Below are positions 9,792-18,047 of a stretch of 64,000 nucleotides of DNA, in pieces; position 1 is the first letter of the stretch, and each line of letters begins with the position of its first letter. The DNA is from Marinobacter salarius (GTDB taxonomy: Bacteria; Pseudomonadota; Gammaproteobacteria; Pseudomonadales; Oleiphilaceae), in assembly GCF_032922745.1 (NCBI RefSeq), contig NZ_CP136693.1, forward strand, positions 372,001-436,000. Direction: 5' to 3'. The position numbers were made by a program, and so were the translations under genes. Below the pieces are notes generated by a model. The model was not told the DNA's origin, did not search any database, and saw nothing but the letters and a program-made list of their open reading frames with translations.

Positions 9792-10160
9792 ATGCAATTT
9801 CAAGCCATCCCAATCATCCGAATTTTTGATGAGGCAAAGGCCAGGGAATTCTATCTGGAGTTCCTCGGCATGTCGGTGGACTGGGAGCACCGCTTCGAGG
9901 AAGGCTTTCCCCTCTATATGCAGGTTTCCAGAGGTGGCCTCGTTTTTCACCTCAGCGAGCACTCAGGGGACTGCACGCCCGGCGCCAAAATGTTCGTGAA
10001 CACGGATGATCTCGAGGGCCTGTACGATGAAATAACCTCGCGTGGCTACCGCTACAGTCGCCCGGAAATCACCACAGCCCCATGGGGCGACAGAATATTC
10101 GAGGTGGTAGACCCGTTTTCAAACAGAATTCTGTTTAATGAGCGCACGTTTACCAGCTAA
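9792..10160 (+). CDS. VOC-superfamily glyoxalase/bleomycin-resistance-like protein
   Basis: 122 residues starting MQFQAIPIIRIFD after an AAGGAGAG ribosome site. One beta-alpha-beta-beta-beta glyoxalase fold is recognisable from DEAKAREFYLEFLGMSVDWEHRF at the N-terminus and RIFEVVDPFSNRILFNE at the C-terminus. Related proteins bind drugs or catalyse metal-dependent reactions. GDRIFEVVDPFSNRI resembles the lid and metal strand of bleomycin-resistance-like members. The specific function is unknown. It is followed after 23 bases by the ABM gene. Confidence 0.8.
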   Translation: MQFQAIPIIRIFDEAKAREFYLEFLGMSVDWEHRFEEGFPLYMQVSRGGLVFHLSEHSGDCTPGAKMFVNTDDLEGLYDEITSRGYRYSRPEITTAPWGDRIFEVVDPFSNRILFNERTFTS

Positions 10161-10183
10161 TCCTGACTCGCCTGGAGTGACCA

Positions 10184-10501
10184 ATGTCCGACATCGCTGA
10201 TACCCCCAAACCCCCATACTACGCTGTCATCTTCAGCAGCCACCGCACGGACGGCGACAACGGCTACGGCGAAATGGCTGAGCGCATGGCGGAACTGGCA
10301 GCCCAGCAACCCGGCTACCTGGGCATGGAATCCGCCCGGGAGGGTCTGGGCATCACAGTGTCCTACTGGGAAAGCCTTGAGGCCATCCGCAACTGGAAGC
10401 AGAACGCGGAGCATAAGGAGGCCCAGCGGCTTGGCCATCAGCAATGGTATTCCAGTTTTCGGGTGCGGATTGCGAAGGTGGAGCGCGAATACGGCATTTA
10501 G
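10184..10501 (+). CDS. ABM-fold monooxygenase-like protein, copy 1
   Basis: 105 residues. The small ferredoxin-like ABM (antibiotic biosynthesis monooxygenase) fold is recognised from YYAVIFSSHR, the MAERMAELAAQQPGYLGMES helix-strand, ITVSYWESLEAIRNWK and HQQWYSSFRVRIAKVEREYG. Family members are dimeric cofactor-free oxygenases or haem-degrading enzymes, but many are uncharacterised. A nearly identical gene lies at 19941-20258 and a 3' fragment at 11350-11467, so this gene belongs to a local repeat family. Confidence 0.8.
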   Translation: MSDIADTPKPPYYAVIFSSHRTDGDNGYGEMAERMAELAAQQPGYLGMESAREGLGITVSYWESLEAIRNWKQNAEHKEAQRLGHQQWYSSFRVRIAKVEREYGI

Positions 10502-10562
10502 CCCGCCCGCTCAGAGCCTTCGAGCCCCACCGACAGTTCATTTGACAAAACTCTAAATAGTA

Positions 10563-10601
10563 ATTATTGTGCCTACAATAATGTACACAACATCGTACAT
10601 T
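10563..10601. promoter_or_regulatory. Overlapping inverted repeats, probable yafNO operator/promoter
   Basis: The AT-rich stretch before yafN holds two inverted repeats. ATTATTGT-gcct-ACAATAAT (10563-10582) has perfect 8-base arms. AATGTAC-N8-GTACATT (10580-10601) has perfect 7-base arms. Type II antitoxins commonly bind paired palindromes over their own promoter. The distance to the yafN start (44 bases) fits such an operator. No SOS (LexA) box of the CTG-N10-CAG type was seen. Confidence 0.6.
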
Positions 10602-10644
10602 AAAATATGACAAGCAGTATCATCAAATAGTCGGAGCACGGCTC

Positions 10645-10968
10645 ATGGGTACCCATGCGATTCTGGCAGAACAATCTGTCAGCATTACTGAACTGAGGAA
10701 AAACCCAGCACAATATTTTACGGACCAGCCTGTGGCAGTCCTGTCCAACAACCGGCCCGCCGGTTACATGGTAGGACAAGATCTGTTTCAGGAATTGATG
10801 AAAATGGTTGAGCATTTTGAACGGCAACGAACGGTGACTGGCAGGATGCAACTATCCGTAGAACGTCTTAGGGATATCGGACGACACGGTGCAGACCTCC
10901 TGGCAAACGCCTCACCGGAGGACATGGAGGAATATGCAACGTGGTCGAAGTCTACACGTCCGGACTGA
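10645..10968 (+). CDS. yafN: Antitoxin YafN (Phd/YefM-like fold)
   Basis: 107 residues. The N-terminal stretch LAEQSVSITELRKNPAQYF followed by VAVLSNNRPAGYMV closely matches my memory of E. coli YafN, the labile antitoxin of the YafO ribosome-dependent mRNA interferase. The N-terminal part is the DNA-binding Phd/YefM-like dimer; the C-terminal helix wraps the toxin. A CGGAG ribosome site precedes the ATG. It overlaps yafO by 28 bases, so the pair is co-translated. In E. coli the pair follows dinB; here it stands alone among accessory genes, suggesting independent transfer. Confidence 0.88.
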   Translation: MGTHAILAEQSVSITELRKNPAQYFTDQPVAVLSNNRPAGYMVGQDLFQELMKMVEHFERQRTVTGRMQLSVERLRDIGRHGADLLANASPEDMEEYATWSKSTRPD

Positions 10969-11348
10969 TTAAAAAGCAGTACCAGGACAAGGGTGAACTG
11001 GAACAACTGGATGCCCTTATCCTGGATTTTGAAGATTATAAGCGCACTGGAATGATTCCTCAGCATTTTGGCCGCGACGAACTGTATGACCACCCTCACA
11101 CGTTATCCTCAGTCAGGATGGAAGAACTCCAGCACCTCCACCTCCTAGATCCCGCCAACGGTCCCATTCACGCCGTACAATTCAGGCGCACCAGCGATAT
11201 CCATCTTGTTTATTGCCAAGGCGCAATGAACGATGATTGCTATCTTCTGCTCGCTGTACTGGAGCCCGATGCTCACGAGCAGGCCCGTAACCGAAACATC
11301 ATGACCAATTTGGCGACAATCGCCGGGAAATTTCGGGACCAGAATTAG
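10941..11348 (+). CDS. yafO: mRNA interferase toxin YafO
   Basis: 135 residues from a GTG at 10941 with GGAGG ten bases upstream inside yafN. Recognised from LDALILDFEDYKRTGMIPQHFGRD-LYDHP and IHLVYCQGAMNDDCYLLLAVLEP, which parallel E. coli YafO. YafO binds ribosomes and cleaves mRNA downstream of the start codon during translation. The full length is present with no frameshift, so the toxin is probably active and held by YafN. Its stop codon is two bases before a truncated copy of the ABM gene. Confidence 0.88.
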   Translation: MVEVYTSGLIKKQYQDKGELEQLDALILDFEDYKRTGMIPQHFGRDELYDHPHTLSSVRMEELQHLHLLDPANGPIHAVQFRRTSDIHLVYCQGAMNDDCYLLLAVLEPDAHEQARNRNIMTNLATIAGKFRDQN

Positions 11349-11349
11349 C

Positions 11350-11467
11350 GATCCGCAACTGGAAGCAGAACGCGGAGCATCAGGAGGCCCAGCGGCTTGG
11401 CCATCAGCAATGGTATTCGAGCTTTCGGGTGCGGATTGCGAAGGTGGAGCGGGAGTACGGGATTTAA
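11350..11467 (+). pseudogene. 3' fragment of the ABM monooxygenase gene
   Basis: From 11351 to the TAA at 11467 the sequence matches the last 39 codons (from IRNWKQNAEH) of the ABM genes. It differs from the 19941-20258 copy at 4 of 117 bases and from the 10184-10501 copy at 7. It has no start and begins two bases after the yafO stop. This is the scar of a duplication whose 5' part was replaced by, or recombined with, the toxin-antitoxin module. Confidence 0.88.
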
Positions 11468-11474
11468 GCCGTCC

Positions 11475-11926
11475 TACCGCATCGAAAAAAATCGTACGAT
11501 TGTCGAAAACCGCAGTGTCCACTCGACTACCCGATGAGCCTATCAAAGGTTTTTGATGAAACAACGATCGGGAGAAACGCCATGAAATACATGCTGCTGG
11601 CCTACGGAAGCGAAGAGAAATTCAACCAGATGAGCAAAAACGAGCTGGCCGAGGTTGGAGAGAAATGCCAGCGCTTCGACGCCGAGATGCAGGCAGCGGG
11701 CGAGGTCACCTGGGCCGGAAGCCTGGACTGGAGCTCGAAGTCGATGCGCCTCAAGGGCGGCAAACTGGTAGTCACCGACGGGCCGTTCGCGGAAACCAAG
11801 GAGGTTGTGGGCGGCGTAGTGATCATCGAAGCGCCGGACTTCGATGCAGCGGTGAAGCTCGCCTCGTTGCACCCGGCAGCGCGTATGGGCGAGGAACTGG
11901 GCTGGGGCATCGAGCTCCGTCCGATT
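11475..11926 (+). repeat. Direct repeat unit A (YciI gene and leader)
   Basis: This segment aligns without gaps to 18820-19271 at a constant offset of 7345 bases. The leader before the YciI start is about as conserved as the coding part, and similarity fades in the last codons. Within the leader, CCCGAT (11529-11534) can pair with ATCGGG just before the start, and ATCAAA with TTTGAT inside it, forming a nested stem near the ribosome site. Confidence 0.87.
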
Positions 11927-11980
11927 AACCACTGCCTCGCAATTGGCGAAGCGGAGGCTGCCAAGAGGTGTACAAAATGA
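11582..11980 (+). CDS. YciI-like DGPF-domain protein, copy 1
   Basis: 132 residues from the ATG at 11582, chosen for its GGGAG ribosome site and the family-typical start MKYMLLAYG. An in-frame ATG at 11534 (MSLSKVFDE) lacks a ribosome site. The family signature DGPFAETKEVVGGVVIIEAPDFDAAVKLA is present. YciI-like proteins are small ferredoxin-like dimers, often linked to ECF sigma factors; their chemistry is mostly unknown. A close paralogue lies at 18927-19325. Confidence 0.83.
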   Translation: MKYMLLAYGSEEKFNQMSKNELAEVGEKCQRFDAEMQAAGEVTWAGSLDWSSKSMRLKGGKLVVTDGPFAETKEVVGGVVIIEAPDFDAAVKLASLHPAARMGEELGWGIELRPINHCLAIGEAEAAKRCTK

Positions 11981-12014
11981 TCCATACAATTATTTATAGG
12001 TTGGAGAGACTCTT

Positions 12015-13535
12015 ATGAAAGCATCGCTATTCGTAGGCCCTCTACTAGGATATGAAGGTGACGGGCAGTATACGGTCTGTTTTCTGTCAGGTAAGAACAT
12101 AGAGCAGGCCAAAATCTCCATTGACGGCCGAACGGTAAAAGCGACGATACTGAAAGACATTCCTGATGGTAGGTTTTGGAGAGCGGAAGTGCGTATTGAG
12201 CCTGGTGAAAAGGGCCGGTTCATCCAATACGACGTGCATCTGAATAGCCAGGTTGCAAGTGACACCCATAACAGAAAAAGCTGGGAGTTCTATGTACCAG
12301 CCAATAATGAGGAACCGAAGTTTGCTTACGCTTCATGCAACGGCGTTTCCAAGGCGGATTTGATCACGAAAATTGATGATCCGTTCGCATTATGGAGACA
12401 CATGAGCGAGCGACATAGGGAGAGGCCTTTCTCGCTTCTGTTAATGGGAGGAGACCAAGTCTATGCAGACTCCATCTGGGAGAAAGTCAAGACGTTGACT
12501 GACTGGTCGTCCTTGAAACTGGAGGATCAAAAACGCAGAAAGCCGACGAAGGTCATGTCCCGTCAGATCGACCAGTTTTACAGCAAACTCTATCGGGAAC
12601 GTTGGTCGGATGAATATATGTCTTACATGTTGGCCTCTGTTCCAAGCCTAATGATGTGGGATGACCATGACATATTTGACGGGTGGGGAAGCTTTCCAAA
12701 GGAGCTGCAAGAAACCCCTGTCTTTTCCGAAATATTCAAATATGCAAAAAAATACTTCGAGTTGTTCCAGATTCGTTCGCTATCCAATCATTCTTTACTT
12801 TCAAAGGATGGGGCTCACTATGCTTTCTGCCTGAGCTTCAACGGTTACACCATATTGGGGCTTGATAACCGTAGTGATCGGACGATTCGCCAGGTTATGA
12901 GTGCCAAGCAATGGGAGCAGGTTTTAGCAACCCTGGAAAATACAACCGAGGGTACGCTGTTAATCATGTCAGCGGTACCTGTTGTATACCGGGATTTTTC
13001 GTTTACAGAAACAGCCTTCGATGTCACACCCTGGGATGAGAACTTAACGGACGATCTAAAGGACCACTGGCGTGCCAAAGAACATCAGGGCGAGAGAAGT
13101 CGTTTGATAATGCGCCTGTTGGAGAATGCCAAACTTCGGCACAAAACGGATCAGCCCATTAAAACAGTCATCTTATCCGGTGACGTACATGTAGGCTGTT
13201 TGGGTGTTATTACTGACTTCCGCGATGACAACCCTATCAAGATTCATCAAATCGTGTCTTCCGGAATAGTTCACCCTGCACCTAGCTTGCTCCAGTGGCT
13301 GGGCATCTCCGCGGTAACCAATGACAACATTGAGGTTATCAATGAGGAGCGGACAATCGAAGCCAGCATGTTAAAACCTGTAGGTTCGAAGCGGTATATT
13401 CGAGAACGTAACTTCGTGACCCTTGAGGAAGGTACTGACGACAAGCTTTGGGTGAACTGGATTACAGAGGACTGTATGTCGGAAACGTCCGAACGCCCAG
13501 AGTATCCAATTACACCCCGCCAAGCGGGTAAATAG
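12015..13535 (+). CDS. PhoD-like metallophosphatase (alkaline phosphatase D family)
   Basis: 506 residues. After an Ig-like N-terminal part (1-105), the calcineurin-like fold carries three metal-site motifs: GGDQVYAD (145-152), WDDHD (215-219) and SGDVH (388-392). These are the metal-binding sites of PhoD-type phosphodiesterases/phosphomonoesterases. There is no signal peptide or twin-arginine motif, unlike classical secreted PhoD, so the enzyme is probably cytoplasmic. The start follows GGAGAG. It is the first gene between the two YciI repeats; its substrate is unknown. Confidence 0.82.
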   Translation: MKASLFVGPLLGYEGDGQYTVCFLSGKNIEQAKISIDGRTVKATILKDIPDGRFWRAEVRIEPGEKGRFIQYDVHLNSQVASDTHNRKSWEFYVPANNEEPKFAYASCNGVSKADLITKIDDPFALWRHMSERHRERPFSLLLMGGDQVYADSIWEKVKTLTDWSSLKLEDQKRRKPTKVMSRQIDQFYSKLYRERWSDEYMSYMLASVPSLMMWDDHDIFDGWGSFPKELQETPVFSEIFKYAKKYFELFQIRSLSNHSLLSKDGAHYAFCLSFNGYTILGLDNRSDRTIRQVMSAKQWEQVLATLENTTEGTLLIMSAVPVVYRDFSFTETAFDVTPWDENLTDDLKDHWRAKEHQGERSRLIMRLLENAKLRHKTDQPIKTVILSGDVHVGCLGVITDFRDDNPIKIHQIVSSGIVHPAPSLLQWLGISAVTNDNIEVINEERTIEASMLKPVGSKRYIRERNFVTLEEGTDDKLWVNWITEDCMSETSERPEYPITPRQAGK

Positions 13536-13546
13536 AGAGCATAGAT

Positions 13547-13578
13547 CAGCCCGGGAGGGGCTGGGCACGGCGGTGCCC
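13547..13578. terminator. Two tandem GC hairpins after the phosphatase gene
   Basis: CAGCCC-gggag-GGGCTG (13547-13563) is followed directly by GGGCAC-ggcg-GTGCCC (13563-13578). They lie 12 bases after the stop. No T tract follows, so intrinsic termination is uncertain; they may protect the 3' end. Confidence 0.4.
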
Positions 13579-13809
13579 TACGGGGAGAGCCTTCGCCTGT
13601 ACAAACTTTGACCACTCGTCTGAAACAACTAGACTGACTAGTGACTCTGATTCGAGCTGGAGAGTCTTGCCCCCGGAGATTCACAAGACGGTGTTGCTGC
13701 GCTGGTCATCGTCGGTTTTTGCTGGATGCATACAGAACCGGGGCAGGTTCAGCGCTGGCCTCGTCTGGCGCTGGAAGCCACCGTTTAGCATTGAAAAAGG
13801 AACTTCAAA

Positions 13810-14763
13810 ATGGCTAGCAAAGATAAAGCGAATGATGAATCACCTCTCTCTGCCTCCCAGGTTGCCGAACGTTTCGACAGAAGTCCGAAGGGCACAATAC
13901 CGAAAGACCTGCAGTCCATGCTGCTGCCGGAACCAAAGCCCTACAAATATAAAGGGCTTGAAGCCAAACGAGACGCAAGGTCTGACGAAAAACCTACCGC
14001 GCCAATGATGCCCAAGTGGTTTGGGGCAAGCTCCGTACCTTGCAGGGACAAGCTGGCAAAACCGCCTCGTGTTCTTCTGAACGGAAAGGATCTTAGGCCT
14101 CTTACGGTTTTCAATCCGGAGGACCGCAGGATTTACAACGACATCAGCTACCCGTGGGGGACCATTTGCAAGGTTCTGACGTCGTCCGGCTCAGGATCAG
14201 GCGTCATTGTTGGCCCCAGGCATGTGCTGACGGCAAGCCATGTGGTCGACTGGCGCTCAAATGGCGCAGGTACCGTTGAGGTTCATCGATCCGGCGGTTC
14301 AGTCCGTGCTATCACCGCCATCACCCGGGTCTGGTTCTATACAAAAGTGACCGGCAGCGTTGGCTGGTTTGAACTTGACGAGGACTATGCCGTTCTGGTC
14401 ACGGCTGATCGTATTGGCGATCTATTTGGATGGATGGGCACGCGAACGTACAACAGCTCATGGGATGACGAACCTTACTGGTTCAATATCGGCTATCCCG
14501 GCAGTATTGGTAGCGCTTTGCGCCCAACCTTTCAACGCGACAAGAAGCTGAATGAGCCCTGGCATGATCTCGGCCCCGCTCGATCCATGGAGACTCACGC
14601 GGACATAACGCCCGGAAATTCCGGTGGCCCGATGTTCGCTTTCTGGAGCGACGGTCCCTATGTTGTGGCGGTTGTATCTGCTGAAGATTCAGACGAAAAC
14701 TGGTGCGCTGGAGGTTCCTGGTTAACCAAGCTTGTGCGCCATGCACGGGATCAGGATGCGTAA
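13810..14763 (+). CDS. Trypsin-like (chymotrypsin-fold) serine protease
   Basis: 317 residues, start with AAAAGGA upstream. The catalytic triad is visible: His144 in VLTASHVVDW, Asp192 in LDEDYAVLV and Ser271 in ITPGNSGGPMF. The glycine-rich GSGSGVIVGPRH leads the His motif as in secreted glutamyl endopeptidase/V8-like proteases. Residues 1-70 are polar, lysine-rich and probably disordered, with no signal peptide, so it is likely an intracellular protease or one released by another route. It precedes a strong terminator and the hscC pair. Its substrate is unknown. Confidence 0.82.
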   Translation: MASKDKANDESPLSASQVAERFDRSPKGTIPKDLQSMLLPEPKPYKYKGLEAKRDARSDEKPTAPMMPKWFGASSVPCRDKLAKPPRVLLNGKDLRPLTVFNPEDRRIYNDISYPWGTICKVLTSSGSGSGVIVGPRHVLTASHVVDWRSNGAGTVEVHRSGGSVRAITAITRVWFYTKVTGSVGWFELDEDYAVLVTADRIGDLFGWMGTRTYNSSWDDEPYWFNIGYPGSIGSALRPTFQRDKKLNEPWHDLGPARSMETHADITPGNSGGPMFAFWSDGPYVVAVVSAEDSDENWCAGGSWLTKLVRHARDQDA

Positions 14764-14796
14764 CCAGTAACTGAAGACCATTTTCCGGAAACGGTA

Positions 14797-14830
14797 CTAA
14801 CAGAAGGGCCAGGCTTGGCCCTTCTGTTAG
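14797..14830. terminator. Strong 15-bp perfect hairpin
   Basis: CTAACAGAAGGGCCA (14797-14811) pairs perfectly with 14816-14830 across a four-base loop. It begins 34 bases after the protease stop. The downstream bases TTGTGG are only weakly T-rich. It is the best terminator candidate in the window. The rest of 14831-15076 has no gene and should hold the hscC promoter. Confidence 0.7.
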
Positions 14831-15076
14831 TTGTGGCTGTGGTGTATGGCCTCATACATTGCGTTGATGTAATATTTCCCGATAAACAACAAACAACGCA
14901 CACCCTGGAAGCCAGTTCAAGGATGATATGCCATGACATGGAGCGATCTGCGTAGTCCTCCCGCAATTCCCTCGCACACTTCATGCAGCCCAAAAGGAAA
15001 GAACGCCGAAACATCATTTGGCCTTCGAATGCTGCTATTTTTCTTCCGCTAAAAAGACACAAACCAAGGAACTTCA

Positions 15077-16777
15077 ATGGCAGTCATCGGCATTGATTTG
15101 GGCACCACCAACAGTTTGGCAAGTGCCTGGAAAGAAGATGGACCTGTAATCATCCCGAACGCTCTTGGCGAATGGCTTACCCCTTCCGTGGTGAGTGTGG
15201 ACCGCAGTGGTAATGTGCTGGTGGGCCGGCCTGCCAAGGACCGCCTGGTGACCCACCCTCACGCCACGGCGTCGCAATTCAAGCGGCTGATGGGCACGTC
15301 CGAACGCCTTGCCCTGAACGGGAACAGCTACTCCCCGGAAGAGCTTTCAGCGCTGGTTCTCAAGCAGATCAAAGCCGATGCGGAAGCCTTTCTCGGGGAA
15401 CACGTCGAAGAAGCCATCATCAGTGTCCCTGCCTACTTCAACAATAACCAGCGTACCGCTACGCTCACTGCAGCACGGCTTGCCGGCCTGCACGTTGAAC
15501 GCCTGATAAACGAGCCAACGGCCGCTGCCCTGGCGTATGGGTTGCGCGAGCAGCGGGACGAAAGCACCTTTATCGTGATCGATCTTGGTGGCGGCACCCT
15601 GGATGTCTCCATCCTGGAGAAATTCGATGACCTGCTGGAAGTACACGCTACCAGCGGCGACAGTTTCCTCGGCGGTGAGGACTTCACCCGGGCACTGGTG
15701 GCGGGGGTACTGGCAAAGTGGGAACTTGGCAGTCAGAAACTGAGCCGGGAAGAGCGGGCACATGTCTACCGCGTCTGCGACCAGGCCAAGGCCGCGCTTT
15801 GCGAGGACGTTCAGGTTGACGTGAAGGCATCCATCGGCGGCCAGTCGCTCGCAACTACCGTCACTCGGGATGACTTTCTGGGATATAGCGCCGGCCTGCT
15901 TGATCGTCTTCGCGCCCCACTCGAGCGAGCGGTGCGGGACTCCGGTTTGGGTCGCGAAGGATTTGATGAGGTCATCATTGTCGGCGGGGCATCCCGCATG
16001 CCCATGATCAAGAACGCTGTCGGGCGTATGTTTGGGCGCATCCCTTCTGCCAATCTCGACCCAGACCTTGTTGTTGCTATGGGCGCGGGCATCCAGGCGG
16101 CTCTTAAACAGCGTAACCAGGCTCTGCGGGATACCGTGCTGACGGATGTCTGCCCCTTCAGCCTGGGCATCGAATCGGCGCAGACGCTGGAACAGGGCAC
16201 TCGCACTGGCTTTTTCTCCGTGCTCATTCCGCGCAATACCGTGATTCCCGCCAGTCGGGTCGACCGCTTCTACACGGTGTCTGACCATCAGAAACAGGTT
16301 CAGCTGCATGTCTACCAGGGCGAGCAGAGACTGGTCAAAAACAACATCAAGATTGGCGAGATGACCGTTCCCGTTCCACCCAAACCTGCTTCCGAGGAAG
16401 CCGTGGATGTCCGCTTTACCTACGACATCAACGGCATACTCGAAGTGCAGGCAGAGGTTCTGAGCACCGGGGTCAAGGATCGCCTCATCATTCGCAACAC
16501 GGCGACCGAGCTCTCGGACGTCGATATCGAACGTGCCTTGAAGCGGCTGGACTCGCTCAAGTTTCATCCGCGGGAGGACAGCGCCAACATCGCGGTGATG
16601 ATGGAAGCGGAACGAATGTTTTCTGAAGCCCTGGGGGAACAGAGACAATTGATCAGCGACCTGATCATGGAACTGGAAAACGCGATGGACTCTCAGGATT
16701 CGCAACGGGTGGACACGATACGTACTGCCGTTGAACAACGCCTGGATGCTATCCGCAAACAATGGGGAATGTGGTGA
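15077..16777 (+). CDS. hscC: Hsp70-family chaperone HscC
   Basis: 566 residues, start with AAGGAA upstream. The Hsp70 ATPase motifs are present: IGIDLGTTNS at the N-terminus, INEPTAAALAYGL, VIDLGGGTLDVS and VGGASRMPMI. The length is that of HscC rather than DnaK (about 640), and DVCPFSLGIES, HVYQGEQRLVKNNI and YDINGILEVQAE match HscC. HscC is a specialised Hsp70 with few known clients, which in E. coli works with J-like partners. The downstream J-like gene overlaps by four bases, so the two form a chaperone unit. Confidence 0.9.
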   Translation: MAVIGIDLGTTNSLASAWKEDGPVIIPNALGEWLTPSVVSVDRSGNVLVGRPAKDRLVTHPHATASQFKRLMGTSERLALNGNSYSPEELSALVLKQIKADAEAFLGEHVEEAIISVPAYFNNNQRTATLTAARLAGLHVERLINEPTAAALAYGLREQRDESTFIVIDLGGGTLDVSILEKFDDLLEVHATSGDSFLGGEDFTRALVAGVLAKWELGSQKLSREERAHVYRVCDQAKAALCEDVQVDVKASIGGQSLATTVTRDDFLGYSAGLLDRLRAPLERAVRDSGLGREGFDEVIIVGGASRMPMIKNAVGRMFGRIPSANLDPDLVVAMGAGIQAALKQRNQALRDTVLTDVCPFSLGIESAQTLEQGTRTGFFSVLIPRNTVIPASRVDRFYTVSDHQKQVQLHVYQGEQRLVKNNIKIGEMTVPVPPKPASEEAVDVRFTYDINGILEVQAEVLSTGVKDRLIIRNTATELSDVDIERALKRLDSLKFHPREDSANIAVMMEAERMFSEALGEQRQLISDLIMELENAMDSQDSQRVDTIRTAVEQRLDAIRKQWGMW

Positions 16778-17928
16778 ACGCCTGGGAATATCTCGGCATC
16801 GAGCCGAACAGCGACAAGCGCACGATCAAGCTCGCTTACGCACGACGAGCAAAAGAGTGCAATCCAGAGGACAAGCCTGACGAGTTCATGACGCTACGCC
16901 AGGCCTACGAGACCGCCCTGAAGGCCATTTCGGCACCGTCGCGGGTTGATCCTGCTTCCTCATTGACGACGCCAGCAGCCTCAACCACACCCTCGCCGTC
17001 TTCCCAACTCGAGCCGCAACCGATCTCAGAGCCTCAGCCGGCGTTGGTCGAACGCCCGGCGGTTGATGCCCGAGAGGTCCGGCACCTGGCAGACGAAATC
17101 GCAGCCATGATTCAAAAAGCGGAGGACACATCAAACCTCGAAGCGATGGAAGCGCTCCTGAACAATCCGCTGCTCGAATTCCCGGGTATTCGAGATGACA
17201 TCGGCCATTATGTTCTCAATGTGCTTTGGCAAAAAATCTCCGAAGCCTCCCCCCGATGCTGTCCACTGGACCGAACCGTACTTCTGACATTGGACCGCAC
17301 ATTCGGCTGGAGCAACGACTACAGGCACGTGCCGGGCCTGCCCATGGACAATATTTACCTGCTTCTGGACGCCGCCCATGCCAGCGAAATCATGAACAGT
17401 GAACGTTTAGGCTGGAGATGGCTTGGCCGCTTGCTGGCGAATTCGAGGGGGCGTATCTCCCGGCTGGAGTGGCTGTTTGCTTTTCTGGTGCTGGTGTTAG
17501 GGACGAGCGCGACGCTAGGCCTTGTTCAGGGAGTGATGAATCTGCTGCCCGGGACCTCCTACCACGCAGATATTTTCCTGATCGTTGCTTTGCTGGCGGC
17601 CATCTCCTTCTTCTGCTTTACCGTAAAGCGCAGCGTGGATGCCGGGGTAAACCCGATTGCGACCCTGATTTTCGGCTTTCTTTTCCCAGTTACGCTGTTT
17701 TTCTTTATTGCGGGGGTACCCAAAGAACACGCACGGCACGAAGACCCGAGGATAAAATTCACAGACCCACTCGATATAGCATTCTGGGATGTCCGAGGAG
17801 ACGAAAAGCGCTACGGCGTGGCGCAGCGGTTTGGTGTTTTCTTCAAGAAGCTCTCACCTCGGTTTCTCTGGGGTCTTGGAGGCTATCTGATTGTCGGCAT
17901 AGGGGTTATACCGATACTGACGCTCTGA
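16774..17928 (+). CDS. J-like domain/DUF805-type membrane protein, HscC partner
   Basis: 384 residues from the GTG at 16774, overlapping the hscC stop as GTGA with GGGGA five bases upstream; an ATG at 16762 is also in frame. Residues 1-50 (AWEYLGIEP-SDKRTIKLAYARRAKE) are a J-like domain. The usual HPD tripeptide is replaced by NPE, as in divergent J proteins of the DjlB/DjlC type that serve HscC. A proline/serine linker follows (about 50-100), then a helical region. The C-terminal third has about four membrane segments starting SRGRISRLEWLFAF and including VKRSVDAGVNP, as in DUF805. It probably tethers HscC activity to the inner membrane (inference). Confidence 0.75.
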   Translation: MNAWEYLGIEPNSDKRTIKLAYARRAKECNPEDKPDEFMTLRQAYETALKAISAPSRVDPASSLTTPAASTTPSPSSQLEPQPISEPQPALVERPAVDAREVRHLADEIAAMIQKAEDTSNLEAMEALLNNPLLEFPGIRDDIGHYVLNVLWQKISEASPRCCPLDRTVLLTLDRTFGWSNDYRHVPGLPMDNIYLLLDAAHASEIMNSERLGWRWLGRLLANSRGRISRLEWLFAFLVLVLGTSATLGLVQGVMNLLPGTSYHADIFLIVALLAAISFFCFTVKRSVDAGVNPIATLIFGFLFPVTLFFFIAGVPKEHARHEDPRIKFTDPLDIAFWDVRGDEKRYGVAQRFGVFFKKLSPRFLWGLGGYLIVGIGVIPILTL

Positions 17929-18047
17929 CCGGACACGATCCAGCAATCAGATTCGGATCGCGAAGACGGAACAGGAGTGCGGAGATGCACCTGACTGATG
18001 CAGAAGTAGTTATGTTGAAAAACCATAAAACTAAAAGAGGATATAGG

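Noticed and set aside
11534..11980. YciI gene starting at the upstream ATG (11534)
   Set aside because: No ribosome site and an atypical N-terminus; kept only as an alternative in the findings.
15347..16762. 471-residue open frame antisense to hscC
   Set aside because: Shadow of a strongly coding, conserved hscC; no ribosome site or recognisable domain.
17418..18047. Upstream extension of the lipoprotein at 18048
   Set aside because: Overlaps the J-like/DUF805 gene in another frame and would bury the lipoprotein signal peptide.
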